This document shows positions 44,994 to 54,618 of a DNA stretch of 64,000 nucleotides, one piece after another; the first letter of the stretch is position 1; each line of letters begins with the position of its first letter. Origin of the DNA: Alphaproteobacteria bacterium (lineage in GTDB: Bacteria; Pseudomonadota; Alphaproteobacteria; Rickettsiales; UBA3002). The stretch covers positions 926,629 to 990,628 of the forward strand of contig JAFLDD010000001.1 in NCBI GenBank assembly GCA_017302575.1, written 5' to 3'. The notes under the pieces were generated by a model that did not search any database, was not told the DNA's origin, and saw nothing but the letters and a program-made list of their open reading frames with translations. Made by a program: the position numbers and the translations under genes.

Positions 44994-46046
44994 ATGACTG
45001 CACAACCGAAAGCTAAATCAAACGCAAAGGCACAATTGCTCAGCAAGACTGTCGAGCATATCGACATCACCACGTTCGATGCGCGCCCTATCATCGACCA
45101 GATGAGCAATATGAGCTTCACCAGCCGCGACCTAGCGCGCGCCACCAGCATCTATAACCAGATGCTTGCTGACAAGGATTGCAGCATCATCCTCACGCTT
45201 GCTGGCTCGACCAGCGCGGGTGGTTGCATGAAGCTTTATGCTGACATGATCCGCTTCAACATGGTGGACGCGATTGTAGCAACGGGCGCGAGCATCGTGG
45301 ATATGGACTTCTTCGAAGCACTTGGCTTCAAGCACTATCATGGCAGCGCGGCGGGACAAGACGACAAGTTCCTGCGCGACCTCTACATCGACCGCATCTA
45401 TGATACCTACATCGATGAGGAAGAGCTGCAAGCATGCGACCACACCATTTTGGAAATCGCTAACAAGCTTGAGCCACGCGGCTACAGCTCACGCGAATTC
45501 ATTTCGGAAATGGGCAAATGGCTCGCTGCAGGCAACGCAAAGAAAAAAGACTCGCTGGTGCAGCTTGCTTACGAGCATAACGTGCCTATCTTCTGCCCTG
45601 CATTTGTCGATAGCTCGGCAGGTTTCGGTTTGGTGAAGCACCAAGTCGATAACCCAAAGAAGCACATGATGCTGGATGCAATCGCCGACTTCCGCGAACT
45701 CACCGACATTAAAATCAAAGCGGGCAAGACTGGCCTTCTCATGATTGGTGGTGGCGTGCCTAAGAACTTCACGCAAGACACCGTGGTGTGCGCCGAAATT
45801 CTTGGCGAGGAAGCAGACATGCACGCTTACGCCGTACAAATCACCGTGGCGGACGTACGCGATGGTGCATGCTCAAGCTCGACGCTGAAAGAAGCCTGCT
45901 CATGGGGCAAGGTCGATACGGCGTTGGAGCAGATGGTATTCGCAGAAGCAGGCTCGGTATTGCCACTGCTGGCTTCGGACGCCTATCACCGTGGTCACTG
46001 GAAGAGCCGCAAGAAACGCGAATTCGCAAAGCTGTTCTCGGCATAA
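44994..46046 (+). CDS. deoxyhypusine-synthase-like enzyme (possible homospermidine synthase)
   Basis: 350 aa from ATG 44994 after GAAGGAGAG. Deoxyhypusine synthase fold: TLAGSTSAGGCMKLYADMI, IVATGASIVDMDFFEALGFKHYHG, MLDAIADFRELTDI, GLLMIGGGVPKNF and the catalytic lysine Lys306 in EACSWGKVD. Bacteria lack eIF5A, so bacterial members are thought to work on polyamines (for example homospermidine formation), not on a protein. Its place after ornithine decarboxylase fits that. The exact product here is unproven. A strong terminator follows 3 bp after the stop. Confidence 0.88.
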   Translation: MTAQPKAKSNAKAQLLSKTVEHIDITTFDARPIIDQMSNMSFTSRDLARATSIYNQMLADKDCSIILTLAGSTSAGGCMKLYADMIRFNMVDAIVATGASIVDMDFFEALGFKHYHGSAAGQDDKFLRDLYIDRIYDTYIDEEELQACDHTILEIANKLEPRGYSSREFISEMGKWLAAGNAKKKDSLVQLAYEHNVPIFCPAFVDSSAGFGLVKHQVDNPKKHMMLDAIADFRELTDIKIKAGKTGLLMIGGGVPKNFTQDTVVCAEILGEEADMHAYAVQITVADVRDGACSSSTLKEACSWGKVDTALEQMVFAEAGSVLPLLASDAYHRGHWKSRKKREFAKLFSA

Positions 46047-46049
46047 ACA

Positions 46050-46080
46050 GAAAAGGCACCGAAAGGTGCCTTTTCTTTTT
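46050..46080. terminator. strong intrinsic terminator after the polyamine operon
   Basis: Perfect 11-bp stem GAAAAGGCACC (46050-46060) with GGTGCCTTTTC (46065-46075), GAAA tetraloop, then TTTTT. The convergent hypothetical gene ends at 46079, so it serves both directions. Confidence 0.93.
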
Positions 46081-46474
46081 ACCTAATAATCATCACCCCG
46101 TCATCATTCACTACGCGCGGACTTATTTCAAGCTTCTGCAAGGGAGCATTGCCTAGCTCAAACATATTTTCCTGCTGCCTGCTAGCTGCATAAGAAGCAA
46201 CCATATTTTGTAAAATATCAGCATCCAGAACCTGTGAGTTAATAAAGTTTTCCCCGTGTTCATTCCGATTTGCAGGATTTTGATGCCATACGTTGCCGCG
46301 AGCCGCTTGTGAGAAGAAGGAGCTTTCTTCATAATAAGAAAGCGCTTCTCTTTGCTCAGGGCTTAATCTCGCAAACCCTTCTTCAGCAGCCTGATGGCGC
46401 TGTTCAGGGGTAAGATTGTAATATTCTTCCATGTTCAAAGTCGTGCCGTCTGGGCCGTTATATTGTCCGGTCAC
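46079..46474 (-). CDS. hypothetical protein, orphan
   Basis: 131 aa with a GTG start at 46474, supported by a GAAGGAGAG Shine-Dalgarno about 8 bp upstream. Polar, Gln/Asn/Glu-rich, no signal peptide or membrane span. Contains NLTPEQRHQAAEEGFARLSPEQREALSYYE, with a duplicated LxPEQR phrase. No family recognised. AT-rich relative to neighbours. Stop lies at the terminator shared with the polyamine operon. Confidence 0.62.
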   Translation of the reverse strand: MTGQYNGPDGTTLNMEEYYNLTPEQRHQAAEEGFARLSPEQREALSYYEESSFFSQAARGNVWHQNPANRNEHGENFINSQVLDADILQNMVASYAASRQQENMFELGNAPLQKLEISPRVVNDDGVMIIR

Positions 46475-46569
46475 ACCATCTCTCCTTCAATAGGTTATGG
46501 CTAGACTATAACCAGTAAATCTTAAAAAAAAATGAAGATTTAGTGATGATGGGGTTAACCGCATGAGAA

Positions 46570-49500
46570 CTATACGATTTTACTCTCATCAATGACTAGC
46601 AGCGGCTTACGGCGGCTGAGAAGCAGGTAGAATGTTGGCACGATAAAGAGGGTGAAGAGCGTACCAATCGTCATACCGCCCACAATCACCCAGCCAATCG
46701 CTTGGCGGGCTTCGGCACCAGCACCGCTTGCAATGGCGAGCGGCAGTGCACCCAGTACCGTTGCAGCCGTGGTCATGAGGATTGGCCGCATACGAATAGA
46801 GCAGGATTCGATAATCGCTTCGATTTTGCTAAGCCCGCGCCTGTCTTGTAATTGGTTGGCGAACTCCACAATCATGATGCCGTGTTTGGAGATAAGGCCC
46901 ATGAGCGCCACGAGACCAATCTGCGAGTAAACGTTAAGCGTGCCACCCGTGAGGTTCATGGCAAGCAGCGCACCCGCCATGGCGAGTGGAACGGTAAGCA
47001 GGATGATGACGGGGTCGCGGAAGCTTTCGAACTGCGCGGCGAGTACAAGGTAAATGAAGGCCAGTGCAAGACCAAACAACATGCCCATGCTGGCGCTGGA
47101 TTCGCGGAACTCACGGCTTTGGCCGCCCACGTCGGTCTGCACGTCGGTTGCGACTTCACGCGTGGTGGCTTCCATGAATTCGAGCGCTTGGCCAAGCCCG
47201 TAGTCTGGGGCTAGGTTGGCCGTAATCGTAGCCGCACGTAGTTTGTTGAAGTGGTTGAGCTCGCGCGGTGCAACGGTTTCTTGCAAGCTTACGATATTGC
47301 TGAGCGGCACCATTTCCCCTTCGCGTCCGCGCACATAAATGGCCGTGAGGTCGGTTGGGGTGCGGCGCTTATCGTCCTCGATTTTAACGAGTACGTCATA
47401 TTGCTCCGACCCACGCTTAAAGCGCGTAACTTGTCGCCCGCCCAACATGGTTTCTAGGCTGCGGCCCACATCGCTTACCCCAATGCCCATGGTGGCGAGC
47501 TTGTCTCGGTCCATGGTTACACGGATTTCTGGTTTGTTCAGTTTCAGGTCCGAATCGGGCGCTTGGAAATTTGGATTGGCCATCATTTTGGCCATGACGC
47601 CATTGACGATTTTATCGAGTGCTTCGTAGCTATCCGTCGTTTGGATAACGAACTCCACGGGCTGGCTGCGTGCACCTTGACCGAGCGATGCGGGGTTGAT
47701 GGCAAAGTTCAGTGTTCCCGGGATACCAAAAAGCTGCGGCGAAATTTCACCAATAATATCGAGCGAGGAACGATGACGCTCCTCCCATGGGGTGAGGCCT
47801 AATACCGTGAAGGTCTGGGTAACGAATGGGAAACCCACTGCAATAAAGTTCCAATTCGCTTCAGGAACAGATTGGAGGATTTTCTCCATCTGCTTGGCGT
47901 AATCGTCGGAATACCAGATGGTCGAACCTTCAGGCGAAATGCCCACACCAAATATAACGCCACGATCTTCGGTAGGTGAAAGTTGTGATTGTAAGTTGCC
48001 CATCAGGAAATAGGCGCCGACGAACGTGACCGCCGCAAGTACTAACATACGCGGGCGGAAGCGTAGCGATGCAGTAAGCAGCGCTTTATAGCTGCGCTCA
48101 AGCGCTACAATCCAGCCTTCGATTTTTTTGCTCCATTTAGGTGCATTGTGCTGGGGCTTCAGCAGGCGCGAACACATCATGGGCGAGAGCGTTAGTGCTG
48201 TCAGACCCGAAATAATCACCGCACCTGCCAAGGTAATCGCGAATTCAACGAAGAGCTGCCCCGTGCGGCCAGGGGTAAGTGAAACGGGCACGAATACGGT
48301 TGCAAGCGTTAAGGTCATGGCGACGACAGCGAAACCAATCTCGCGCATACCTTTCACGGCAGCATGAAACGCATCCATGCCCTCTTCGATGTGGCGGTAG
48401 ATATTTTCAAGCACGACGATGGCATCGTCCACCACCAGACCAATCGCGATCACCATCGCGAGCAGCGTCAGCGTATTGATTGAGAAGCCCAGCGTGTACA
48501 TGATAAAAAGCGTGCCAATCAGCGAGATAGGGATCGTAACAAGCGGGATAAGGGTTGCGCGCATGGTGCGCAGGAAGAAGAAGATGGTCAGTACGACGAG
48601 TAGCACTGCCTCGATAATCGTTTTGAAAACGTTTTTAATCGATTGGTCGATGAATACGGACGAGTCGTAGGCGATGCTGAGCGTCATGCCCTCTGGAAGA
48701 TTCTTTTGGATGCGCGGCAGCTCTTTGCGAATCGCGGATGAAATTTCAAGCGGGTTAGCAATGGATTGCTTCACAACACCAAGCGCAATGGAGGGTTTGC
48801 TATTAAAGCGTGCGATGGAGCGCTCTTCCTCGGGTCCATAGGCAACGCGAGCGACGTCTTTCATGCGCACCAAGTGTCCTGCTTCGGTTTCGCGCAAGAT
48901 CACGTCACCAAACTGTTCGGGCGTGTTGAGGTCGGTTTGTGAGACCACGGTGAATTCGCGCTGGGTGGATTCAATTCTTCCTGCGGGAATTTCTACGTTC
49001 TGCGTACGCAGTGCGTTCTCAACGTCTTGGGTGGTGAGGTTGTAACCTGCTAAACGCTCACGATCGACCCAGATACGCATGGAATAGCGGCGCTCGGCAA
49101 ATAAGCGAACGTTTGCAACGCCTGGAAGGGTCTGCACACGGTCTTGCACGATGAGGTCCGCCGCCTCAGAAATATCGAGCGGACTATGGGTGTCGCTGTT
49201 TAGCGCCATCCAGATGATGGGTTGCGCGTCGGCTTCGACTTTGGCAACGATGGGTTCATCGACTTCCTCGGGCAGCAGGTCACGCGCACGGGCAACGCGG
49301 TCACGCACGTCAGATGCGGCAGCGTCCGCTTCGCGGCTGAGGCGGAACTGCACAGTGATTTGTGATTGCTCAGAGCGTGAAATGGATTTGATGAAGTCGA
49401 TTCCCTCAATACCAGAGAGAGAATCCTCAAGCGGTTTGGTCACTTGCGATTCGATGATCTTTGCCGATGCACCCAAATAGTTCGTTTCAACCGTGACAAC

Positions 49501-49629
49501 GGGCACGTCGATATTCGGATATTCGCGAATGGTCAGTCGGTCATAGCTCACAACCCCAAGCAGGATGATGATAAAGTTCACCACCATTGAGAAGACTGGA
49601 CGCTGGATACATATTTCCGAAATTTTCAC
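46570..49629 (-). CDS. RND multidrug efflux transporter, HAE1 family (AcrB/MexF-like)
   Basis: Proton-driven inner-membrane trimeric pump. 1019 aa, standard. N-terminus MKISEICIQRPVFSMVVNFIIILLGVVSY, periplasmic porter domains with SQVTKPLEDSLSGIEGIDFI, the proton-relay Asp pair in GLVVDDAIVVLENIYRHIEEG (TM4), TLATVFVPVSLTPGRTGQLF, and VALMGLISKHGIMIVEFANQLQDRRG in the second half. It sits directly upstream-to-downstream of its adaptor (3 bp apart). No outer-membrane channel is next to it; the TolC at 19.5 kb is a candidate. Confidence 0.96.
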   Translation of the reverse strand: MKISEICIQRPVFSMVVNFIIILLGVVSYDRLTIREYPNIDVPVVTVETNYLGASAKIIESQVTKPLEDSLSGIEGIDFIKSISRSEQSQITVQFRLSREADAAASDVRDRVARARDLLPEEVDEPIVAKVEADAQPIIWMALNSDTHSPLDISEAADLIVQDRVQTLPGVANVRLFAERRYSMRIWVDRERLAGYNLTTQDVENALRTQNVEIPAGRIESTQREFTVVSQTDLNTPEQFGDVILRETEAGHLVRMKDVARVAYGPEEERSIARFNSKPSIALGVVKQSIANPLEISSAIRKELPRIQKNLPEGMTLSIAYDSSVFIDQSIKNVFKTIIEAVLLVVLTIFFFLRTMRATLIPLVTIPISLIGTLFIMYTLGFSINTLTLLAMVIAIGLVVDDAIVVLENIYRHIEEGMDAFHAAVKGMREIGFAVVAMTLTLATVFVPVSLTPGRTGQLFVEFAITLAGAVIISGLTALTLSPMMCSRLLKPQHNAPKWSKKIEGWIVALERSYKALLTASLRFRPRMLVLAAVTFVGAYFLMGNLQSQLSPTEDRGVIFGVGISPEGSTIWYSDDYAKQMEKILQSVPEANWNFIAVGFPFVTQTFTVLGLTPWEERHRSSLDIIGEISPQLFGIPGTLNFAINPASLGQGARSQPVEFVIQTTDSYEALDKIVNGVMAKMMANPNFQAPDSDLKLNKPEIRVTMDRDKLATMGIGVSDVGRSLETMLGGRQVTRFKRGSEQYDVLVKIEDDKRRTPTDLTAIYVRGREGEMVPLSNIVSLQETVAPRELNHFNKLRAATITANLAPDYGLGQALEFMEATTREVATDVQTDVGGQSREFRESSASMGMLFGLALAFIYLVLAAQFESFRDPVIILLTVPLAMAGALLAMNLTGGTLNVYSQIGLVALMGLISKHGIMIVEFANQLQDRRGLSKIEAIIESCSIRMRPILMTTAATVLGALPLAIASGAGAEARQAIGWVIVGGMTIGTLFTLFIVPTFYLLLSRRKPLLVIDESKIV

Positions 49630-49632
49630 GCA

Positions 49633-50718
49633 TTATTCCTTTTTAGGAGCGGCGGCAGCATCTGCTGGCGCTTGGTCTGTGCGGCGAACAGGTGCACCCT
49701 CGCGCAGCTTGATCTGCCCACTGGTAACAATTGCATCCCCCGCCGATAGACCTTCGGTAATCTCCACCTGCCCGCCTTTGCGAATACCAAGCGTCACAGG
49801 TACTAATGTTACCGTGTTATCTTCTTTGATTTTGAAAACGAACTTGTCATTACCCTGCGGCACGATAGCGTTCTCAGGAATCAACAAGGCGCTTTCCTTT
49901 TTCTCTACAAGCAACGACACACGCGCAAAGAAGCCTGGCTTCAGAAGATAGTCGGGGTTCGCGATCGTCGCGCGAAGCGCAACGGCACGACCATTCACAT
50001 CAATCTGCGGGTCGATGGCGAATACATCCCCCGCAAAGGTTCTGCCGGGGACTGCTTCAACGGTGATATCAATCGTTTGGCCTGCTTTAAGCTGGCGCGA
50101 TTGGTTCTCAGGAATATTGAAATCCACTTTCATAGGATCGTAACTGACGAAGTTAGCAAGGTCTTGGCCAACACTTACGAAATCCCCTGGGCTGATATTG
50201 CGCAGACCAACCGTTCCATCAAACGGTGCGGCGATGGTTGCATAATCAAGACGCGTGCGCGCAAGGTCGTAATTGGCCTGCGCAACACCGAGGTTGGCTT
50301 GCGCTTCATCAAAGCGCTGGCGTGTTGATGCACCAGTTTTGGAAAGTTTCTGGAAGCGTTCAAAGTTCAGCTTAGCAAGCTGTAGATTTGCCGATGCCTG
50401 CTTTACTTCTGCATTATAAACGCGGTCATCTATCTTAAAGAGTGGCGTGCCTTTTTTCAGCAACGCACCTTCGGTAAATAAAATGTCGGTGATGCGGCCC
50501 GCCAACTCAGGGCGCAGCGTTACGGATTCATTGGCACGCAAGGTGCCTACGCTTTCAATCGTTACATCCAGAGGTTGGGGAACGACATCATAGGCCTCGA
50601 CCGCCATGGCGAACCCGCCCTGCTGCTGCGCAGGCGTCATGAAGTATCCGTAACCCCAATAGGCGCCATAGGCTAACGCGCCAATGCCCACTAAAAGAAT
50701 GAGCTTATTCCGTACCAT
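49633..50718 (-). CDS. RND periplasmic adaptor (membrane fusion protein)
   Basis: 361 aa, first gene of the pump operon. N-terminal anchor (LILLVGIGALAYGAYWGYGYF) without lipobox. Lipoyl half 1 (LRPELAGRITDILFTEGALLKKGTPLFKIDD), alpha-hairpin (NLQLAKLNFERFQKLSKTGAS...), lipoyl half 2 (TRLDYATIAAPFDGTVGLRNISPGDFVSVG), then beta-barrel and membrane-proximal domains ending in ITEGLSAGDAIVTSGQIKLREGAPV. It links the pump to a TolC-type channel. Divergent from the NtrC-type regulator across a 176-bp gap. Confidence 0.95.
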   Translation of the reverse strand: MVRNKLILLVGIGALAYGAYWGYGYFMTPAQQQGGFAMAVEAYDVVPQPLDVTIESVGTLRANESVTLRPELAGRITDILFTEGALLKKGTPLFKIDDRVYNAEVKQASANLQLAKLNFERFQKLSKTGASTRQRFDEAQANLGVAQANYDLARTRLDYATIAAPFDGTVGLRNISPGDFVSVGQDLANFVSYDPMKVDFNIPENQSRQLKAGQTIDITVEAVPGRTFAGDVFAIDPQIDVNGRAVALRATIANPDYLLKPGFFARVSLLVEKKESALLIPENAIVPQGNDKFVFKIKEDNTVTLVPVTLGIRKGGQVEITEGLSAGDAIVTSGQIKLREGAPVRRTDQAPADAAAAPKKE

Positions 50719-50894
50719 CCGTCTGCTCCTTGTTTTTAGCTATTTAGTAGGTAATTCCTAGCTTTGCCAAGCCGCAAATCGCTTAAAACATGCTGTTTCC
50801 TGATTGATACAGGCAGTGTGGCAAAACCCCACCCAATCCTCACTATTCAACTTATGCTTGCATTCAGGTACGATTCTTACCATCGTACGTTTCC

Positions 50895-52280
50895 ATGAAG
50901 CCACTTATCCTAATCGTCGAAGATGAAGCCACCCAGCGCCTTGCGCTGAACAATTTATGCGGGCATCTGGGCTTTGAAGCCGTAGAAGCTCGTAACGGGC
51001 AGGAAGCGCTCGCCCTGCTGAAGGACGATGCCAACCAACAAGTATCGCTTGTCTTAACCGACCTCAACATGCCGATAATGGACGGTAAAGCCCTTATCAC
51101 CGCCACTAAAGAGTTGCGCCCTAGCTTGCCAATGATTGTGGTAACCGCGAGCAGTGATATTGGAGATGCCGTAGAATGTGTACGCATGGGGGCCTATGAC
51201 TTTATTACCAAGCCCATCAGCGCTGAGCGTTTGCATATCTCAATTCAGCACGCATTACGTACGACAGCTTTAAGTGCCGAGGTATCACGCCTGACACGCG
51301 AAACCTCCGGCGCGTTTCGATTTGAAGACTTGATAGGTTGTGCAGGTGGGCTGAAATCATCGATTGCTACTGGCCGTAAGATTGCCACCTCCGACCTGCC
51401 CGTATTAATCACAGGTGAAAGCGGCGTGGGTAAAGAAGCATTTGCACGCGCCATTCATGGCGAGAGTAAGCGTGCAGGTAAGCCATTCATTGCGATTAAC
51501 TGCGGCGCTATTCCTGCAAACCTCGCCGAAAGCGTATTGTTCGGCCATGAGAAAGGTGCGTTTACTGGCGCCGTTGCAAAAGCGATTGGTAAGTTTCGTG
51601 AGGCTCAGGGCGGCACGTTATTTCTAGATGAAATCGGTGAATTGCCGCATGACACGCAGGTTAAGCTGCTGCGTGCGCTTCAATCCAAAGAGATTGAGCC
51701 TGTAGGTGCGGGCAAGCCCGTTGCGGTCGATGTGCGGATTATTTCGGCCACACACCGTGATTTGACGGCCTATATTAAGGAAGGCCGCTTCCGTGAGGAT
51801 TTATTCTATCGCTTGAATGTATTGCCGCTACATTTACCCGCACTTCGTGAACGAAAGGATGATATTCTCCCCCTCGCCCATTATTTTGCTGAGCGCCTGA
51901 TGGCACGCGAGGGTATTCCCCACCGTACGTTAGACGCTGATGCCGAGAAGCTGCTTACGGATCACGAGTGGCCAGGCAACGTGCGCGAACTGGAGAACTG
52001 TATTTCGCGCACGCTATTACTATGTAGCGGCACGGCGATTAGCCGCGATGAGTTGGAGGGCTTCCTCACCCCAACAAACGATGGTTCCGTTACCCTCGCT
52101 GAGCATATGATTTCTCTTTTACGTGTGGATGGTTCGCGCAAAACCATGCAAGAAATTGAAGATGAAGTGATTGCGCATACGCTCACCTATTACGGCGACT
52201 CCGTTCCCAAAGCCGCAGCTACACTTGAAGTCGGGCAATCGACCCTTTATCGCAAGCTAAGCGACAAGAAAACCGCCTAG
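50895..52280 (+). CDS. sigma-54-dependent NtrC-type response regulator (DctD-like position)
   Basis: 461 aa. Receiver (acidic pair Glu9/Asp10, phosphoacceptor Asp56, Lys106 region ITKPIS), AAA+ with Walker A GESGVGKE (174-181), intact sigma-54 loop GAFTGA (221-226), Walker B GGTLFLDEIGELP, arginine finger region FREDLFYRLNVLPLHLP, and a C-terminal Fis-type helix-turn-helix (VPKAAATLEVGQSTLYRKL). No histidine kinase is adjacent. It lies 122 bp upstream of a dicarboxylate/glutamate symporter, like DctD next to DctA, so control of that transporter is plausible. The divergent RND operon is another candidate target. Confidence 0.93.
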   Translation: MKPLILIVEDEATQRLALNNLCGHLGFEAVEARNGQEALALLKDDANQQVSLVLTDLNMPIMDGKALITATKELRPSLPMIVVTASSDIGDAVECVRMGAYDFITKPISAERLHISIQHALRTTALSAEVSRLTRETSGAFRFEDLIGCAGGLKSSIATGRKIATSDLPVLITGESGVGKEAFARAIHGESKRAGKPFIAINCGAIPANLAESVLFGHEKGAFTGAVAKAIGKFREAQGGTLFLDEIGELPHDTQVKLLRALQSKEIEPVGAGKPVAVDVRIISATHRDLTAYIKEGRFREDLFYRLNVLPLHLPALRERKDDILPLAHYFAERLMAREGIPHRTLDADAEKLLTDHEWPGNVRELENCISRTLLLCSGTAISRDELEGFLTPTNDGSVTLAEHMISLLRVDGSRKTMQEIEDEVIAHTLTYYGDSVPKAAATLEVGQSTLYRKLSDKKTA

Positions 52281-52402
52281 CTGGCATGCTGCACTGCACA
52301 CCAATCTGCGCATTATCTACTAGCCAAACCCATGGTCGCTGATTATGGTGCGCCCACTCAATTTCTAACCTTTTCTTATGAGCAACAGGAAGTTACGCGA
52401 TT

Positions 52403-53662
52403 ATGGCTGGTGCAGACGTTCAGGAATTTAAGGTATTTGGCTTAAAAATGTGGCAGCAGGTGGTGATCGGCCTTGCGCTGGGTATCATCACTGGCTTTGC
52501 GCTGGGCGAAGATGCGGCTCCTTTCAAAACCATGGGTACAATCTTTATCGACCTCATTAAAATGGTGGTTGTTCCCCTGATTTTTCTAGCTCTCGTCTCT
52601 GGCATTACCAGCATGGGCGATGGCGCGAACTTCAAACGCGTTGGCCTCAAAGGTCTTGGCGCCTATCTCGCGACAGCCCTCTTTGCGGTAATCATTGGTC
52701 TGTCTGCTGGTATTTTGTTTGAGCCTGGTAAAGGCCTGCACGTCAACATCGAAGAATTCGCTGGCAGCGTGCCTGCGGCGGCTGAAGCGCCACCACCAAC
52801 GGTTCTCGATTTCCTGCTTCATCTGATTCCTACCAACATCTTTGAATCATTTGCTGAAGGCCATTTACTCCAAGTCATCGTGTTCTCGGTATTGTTTGGC
52901 GTTGTCATGAATATGATGGGTGAGAAAGCAGCACGTCCGCGTGAAATCATTCATGATTTTGCACAAGTTATTTTCAAGATGATTGAGTATATCGTGCGCC
53001 TTGCGCCGCTCGCCGTGTTTGGTTTTATGGCATGGTCGGTTGGCACACAAGGGATGGAGATTGTGAAAATCCTCATTAACCTCGTGGTAGCAGTTCTGGC
53101 TGCTTGCGCATTCCAGTACACGCTGTTTGGAGTGCTGATTTTGGTGTTTACGCGCCTCAACCCTATTTATTTCTACAAGAAACTGGCTGCGACACAGCTC
53201 ATGGCGTTTTCGACTTCCAGCTCGAAGGCTACCCTTACTACTGCTATGCGTGAAGTGCAGACCAAGCTCGGCGTTTCTGAGCAGAGCGCGCATTTCTTGC
53301 TGCCGCTTGGTGCCTGCATCAACATGGACGGCACAGCGATTTACCTTGGCATTTGCGCTCTGTTCTTTGCGCAGCTGTTTGGCGTAGATTTGACGATGGC
53401 GGATTATGCGGTGTTACTACTCACCTGTACGCTTGGCTCCATCGGCGCGGCAGGTATCCCCTCTGGCTCGATTATTTTTATGGGCATGGTGCTGCACTCT
53501 GTTGGCCTACCGATTGAAGGTATCGGTCTGCTCTTGGGTGTTGACCGCGTGCTCGACATGGTGCGTACCACCATTAACATTACGGGCGATTGTGCGATTA
53601 CAATGATGGTGGACCACACCGAAGGTACGCTCAACGAATCCGTCTATTACAAGAAAGATTAA
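52403..53662 (+). CDS. dicarboxylate/amino acid:cation symporter (DAACS: GltP/DctA)
   Basis: 419-aa inner-membrane transporter for glutamate/aspartate or C4-dicarboxylates. N-terminal helix with VIGLALGIITGFALG, then IKMVVVPLIFLALVSGITSMGD, the Ser-rich re-entrant loop AFSTSSSKATLTTAM, the substrate motif NMDGTAIYLG, AGIPSGSIIFMGMVL and GVDRVLDMVRTTINITGDCA. Eight helices plus hairpins as usual. TerC/Alx starts 3 bp after its stop, probably on the same mRNA. Confidence 0.94.
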   Translation: MAGADVQEFKVFGLKMWQQVVIGLALGIITGFALGEDAAPFKTMGTIFIDLIKMVVVPLIFLALVSGITSMGDGANFKRVGLKGLGAYLATALFAVIIGLSAGILFEPGKGLHVNIEEFAGSVPAAAEAPPPTVLDFLLHLIPTNIFESFAEGHLLQVIVFSVLFGVVMNMMGEKAARPREIIHDFAQVIFKMIEYIVRLAPLAVFGFMAWSVGTQGMEIVKILINLVVAVLAACAFQYTLFGVLILVFTRLNPIYFYKKLAATQLMAFSTSSSKATLTTAMREVQTKLGVSEQSAHFLLPLGACINMDGTAIYLGICALFFAQLFGVDLTMADYAVLLLTCTLGSIGAAGIPSGSIIFMGMVLHSVGLPIEGIGLLLGVDRVLDMVRTTINITGDCAITMMVDHTEGTLNESVYYKKD

Positions 53663-53665
53663 TCT

Positions 53666-54613
53666 GTGCTTGATATCCTGTTTCTTGAACATCCTCTGTG
53701 GATGTGGGGCGCGTTCTTTGTTCTGATATCCTTACTACTTGCATTTGACCTTGGCGTACTTAATCGCAAGCAACGCGTGCTGAGCGTTGGTCAGGCGTTA
53801 AAGCTCAGCTTGTTCTACGTCATACTTGGCCTGTCCTTCTCGCTTTGGGTATTTGAGAATCTCGGTCAACAAGCGGGCTATGAATATCTTAGTGGCTATC
53901 TCATCGAGAAAACACTGAGCCTTGATAATATTTTCGTGTTCGTGCTGATTTTTACCCATTTCCAAGTGCCGCAAGAATACCAACATCGCGTATTGTTCTG
54001 GGGTATTTTGGGGGCGATCATTCTGCGTGGTGCATTTATTGTAACGGGCACTCAGCTCATCGCGCAATTCGACTGGATGATGTATCTGCTTGGCGCATTC
54101 TTGGTTTACACGGGCATTAAAATGCTGCTCGCGGCAGAAGAAACACCTGACATCGAGAATAATAAGATGATCCGCTACCTCAATAAGCGGTTTCGCGTTA
54201 CATCACATTATGAAGGTAACCGCTTCTTTGTCCGCAAAGATGGCGTGCTATGGTTCACGCCACTCTTTTTAGTACTCATCGTCATTGATGTGGCGGACGT
54301 GGTCTTTGCCGTAGACTCCATTCCAGCAATCTTTGCCATTACACAAGATACCTTCGTGGTATTCACTAGCAACATCTTTGCTATTTTAGGTCTGCGTGCC
54401 CTTTACTTTGCACTAGCAGCGATGATGCATCGCTTCGAATATCTGAAATACGGTTTGTCGCTAGTACTGGTATTTATCGGCGGTAAGATGCTGGTGAATC
54501 ACCATGTTGAATACAAGCTGATCGAAGTGGAATATTCGCTACTCTTTACCGTGGTGGTGATTGCGCTATCGGTCATTTTCTCGTTGTTCAAAACACGCAA
54601 TCCTAATAAGTAA
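53666..54613 (+). CDS. alx: TerC/Alx-family membrane protein
   Basis: 315 aa, GTG start. About nine membrane helices. TerC signatures: WGAFFVLISLLLAFDLGVL, EKTLSLDNIFVFVLIFTHFQVP, FLVYTGIKMLLAAEETPD and LIVIDVADVVFAVDSIPAIFAIT (the metal-site Asp residues). E. coli Alx is a manganese exporter; other members relate to tellurium or metal homeostasis in exoenzyme metallation. Alx genes often have a yybP-ykoY riboswitch, but here only 3 bp separate it from the symporter, so none fits. Confidence 0.9.
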   Translation: MLDILFLEHPLWMWGAFFVLISLLLAFDLGVLNRKQRVLSVGQALKLSLFYVILGLSFSLWVFENLGQQAGYEYLSGYLIEKTLSLDNIFVFVLIFTHFQVPQEYQHRVLFWGILGAIILRGAFIVTGTQLIAQFDWMMYLLGAFLVYTGIKMLLAAEETPDIENNKMIRYLNKRFRVTSHYEGNRFFVRKDGVLWFTPLFLVLIVIDVADVVFAVDSIPAIFAITQDTFVVFTSNIFAILGLRALYFALAAMMHRFEYLKYGLSLVLVFIGGKMLVNHHVEYKLIEVEYSLLFTVVVIALSVIFSLFKTRNPNK

Positions 54614-54618
54614 TCGCT

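Noticed and set aside
44289..45005. 238-codon ORF antisense to the ornithine decarboxylase gene
   Set aside because: Shadow frame; His/Arg/Ala-biased composition typical of antisense frames.
52281..52297. Sigma-54 promoter candidate TGGCAT...TGCA before the symporter gene
   Set aside because: The GG-GC spacing is 11 instead of the strict 10, so the match is not convincing.
53641..53666. yybP-ykoY manganese riboswitch before alx
   Set aside because: Only 3 bp separate alx from the upstream gene.
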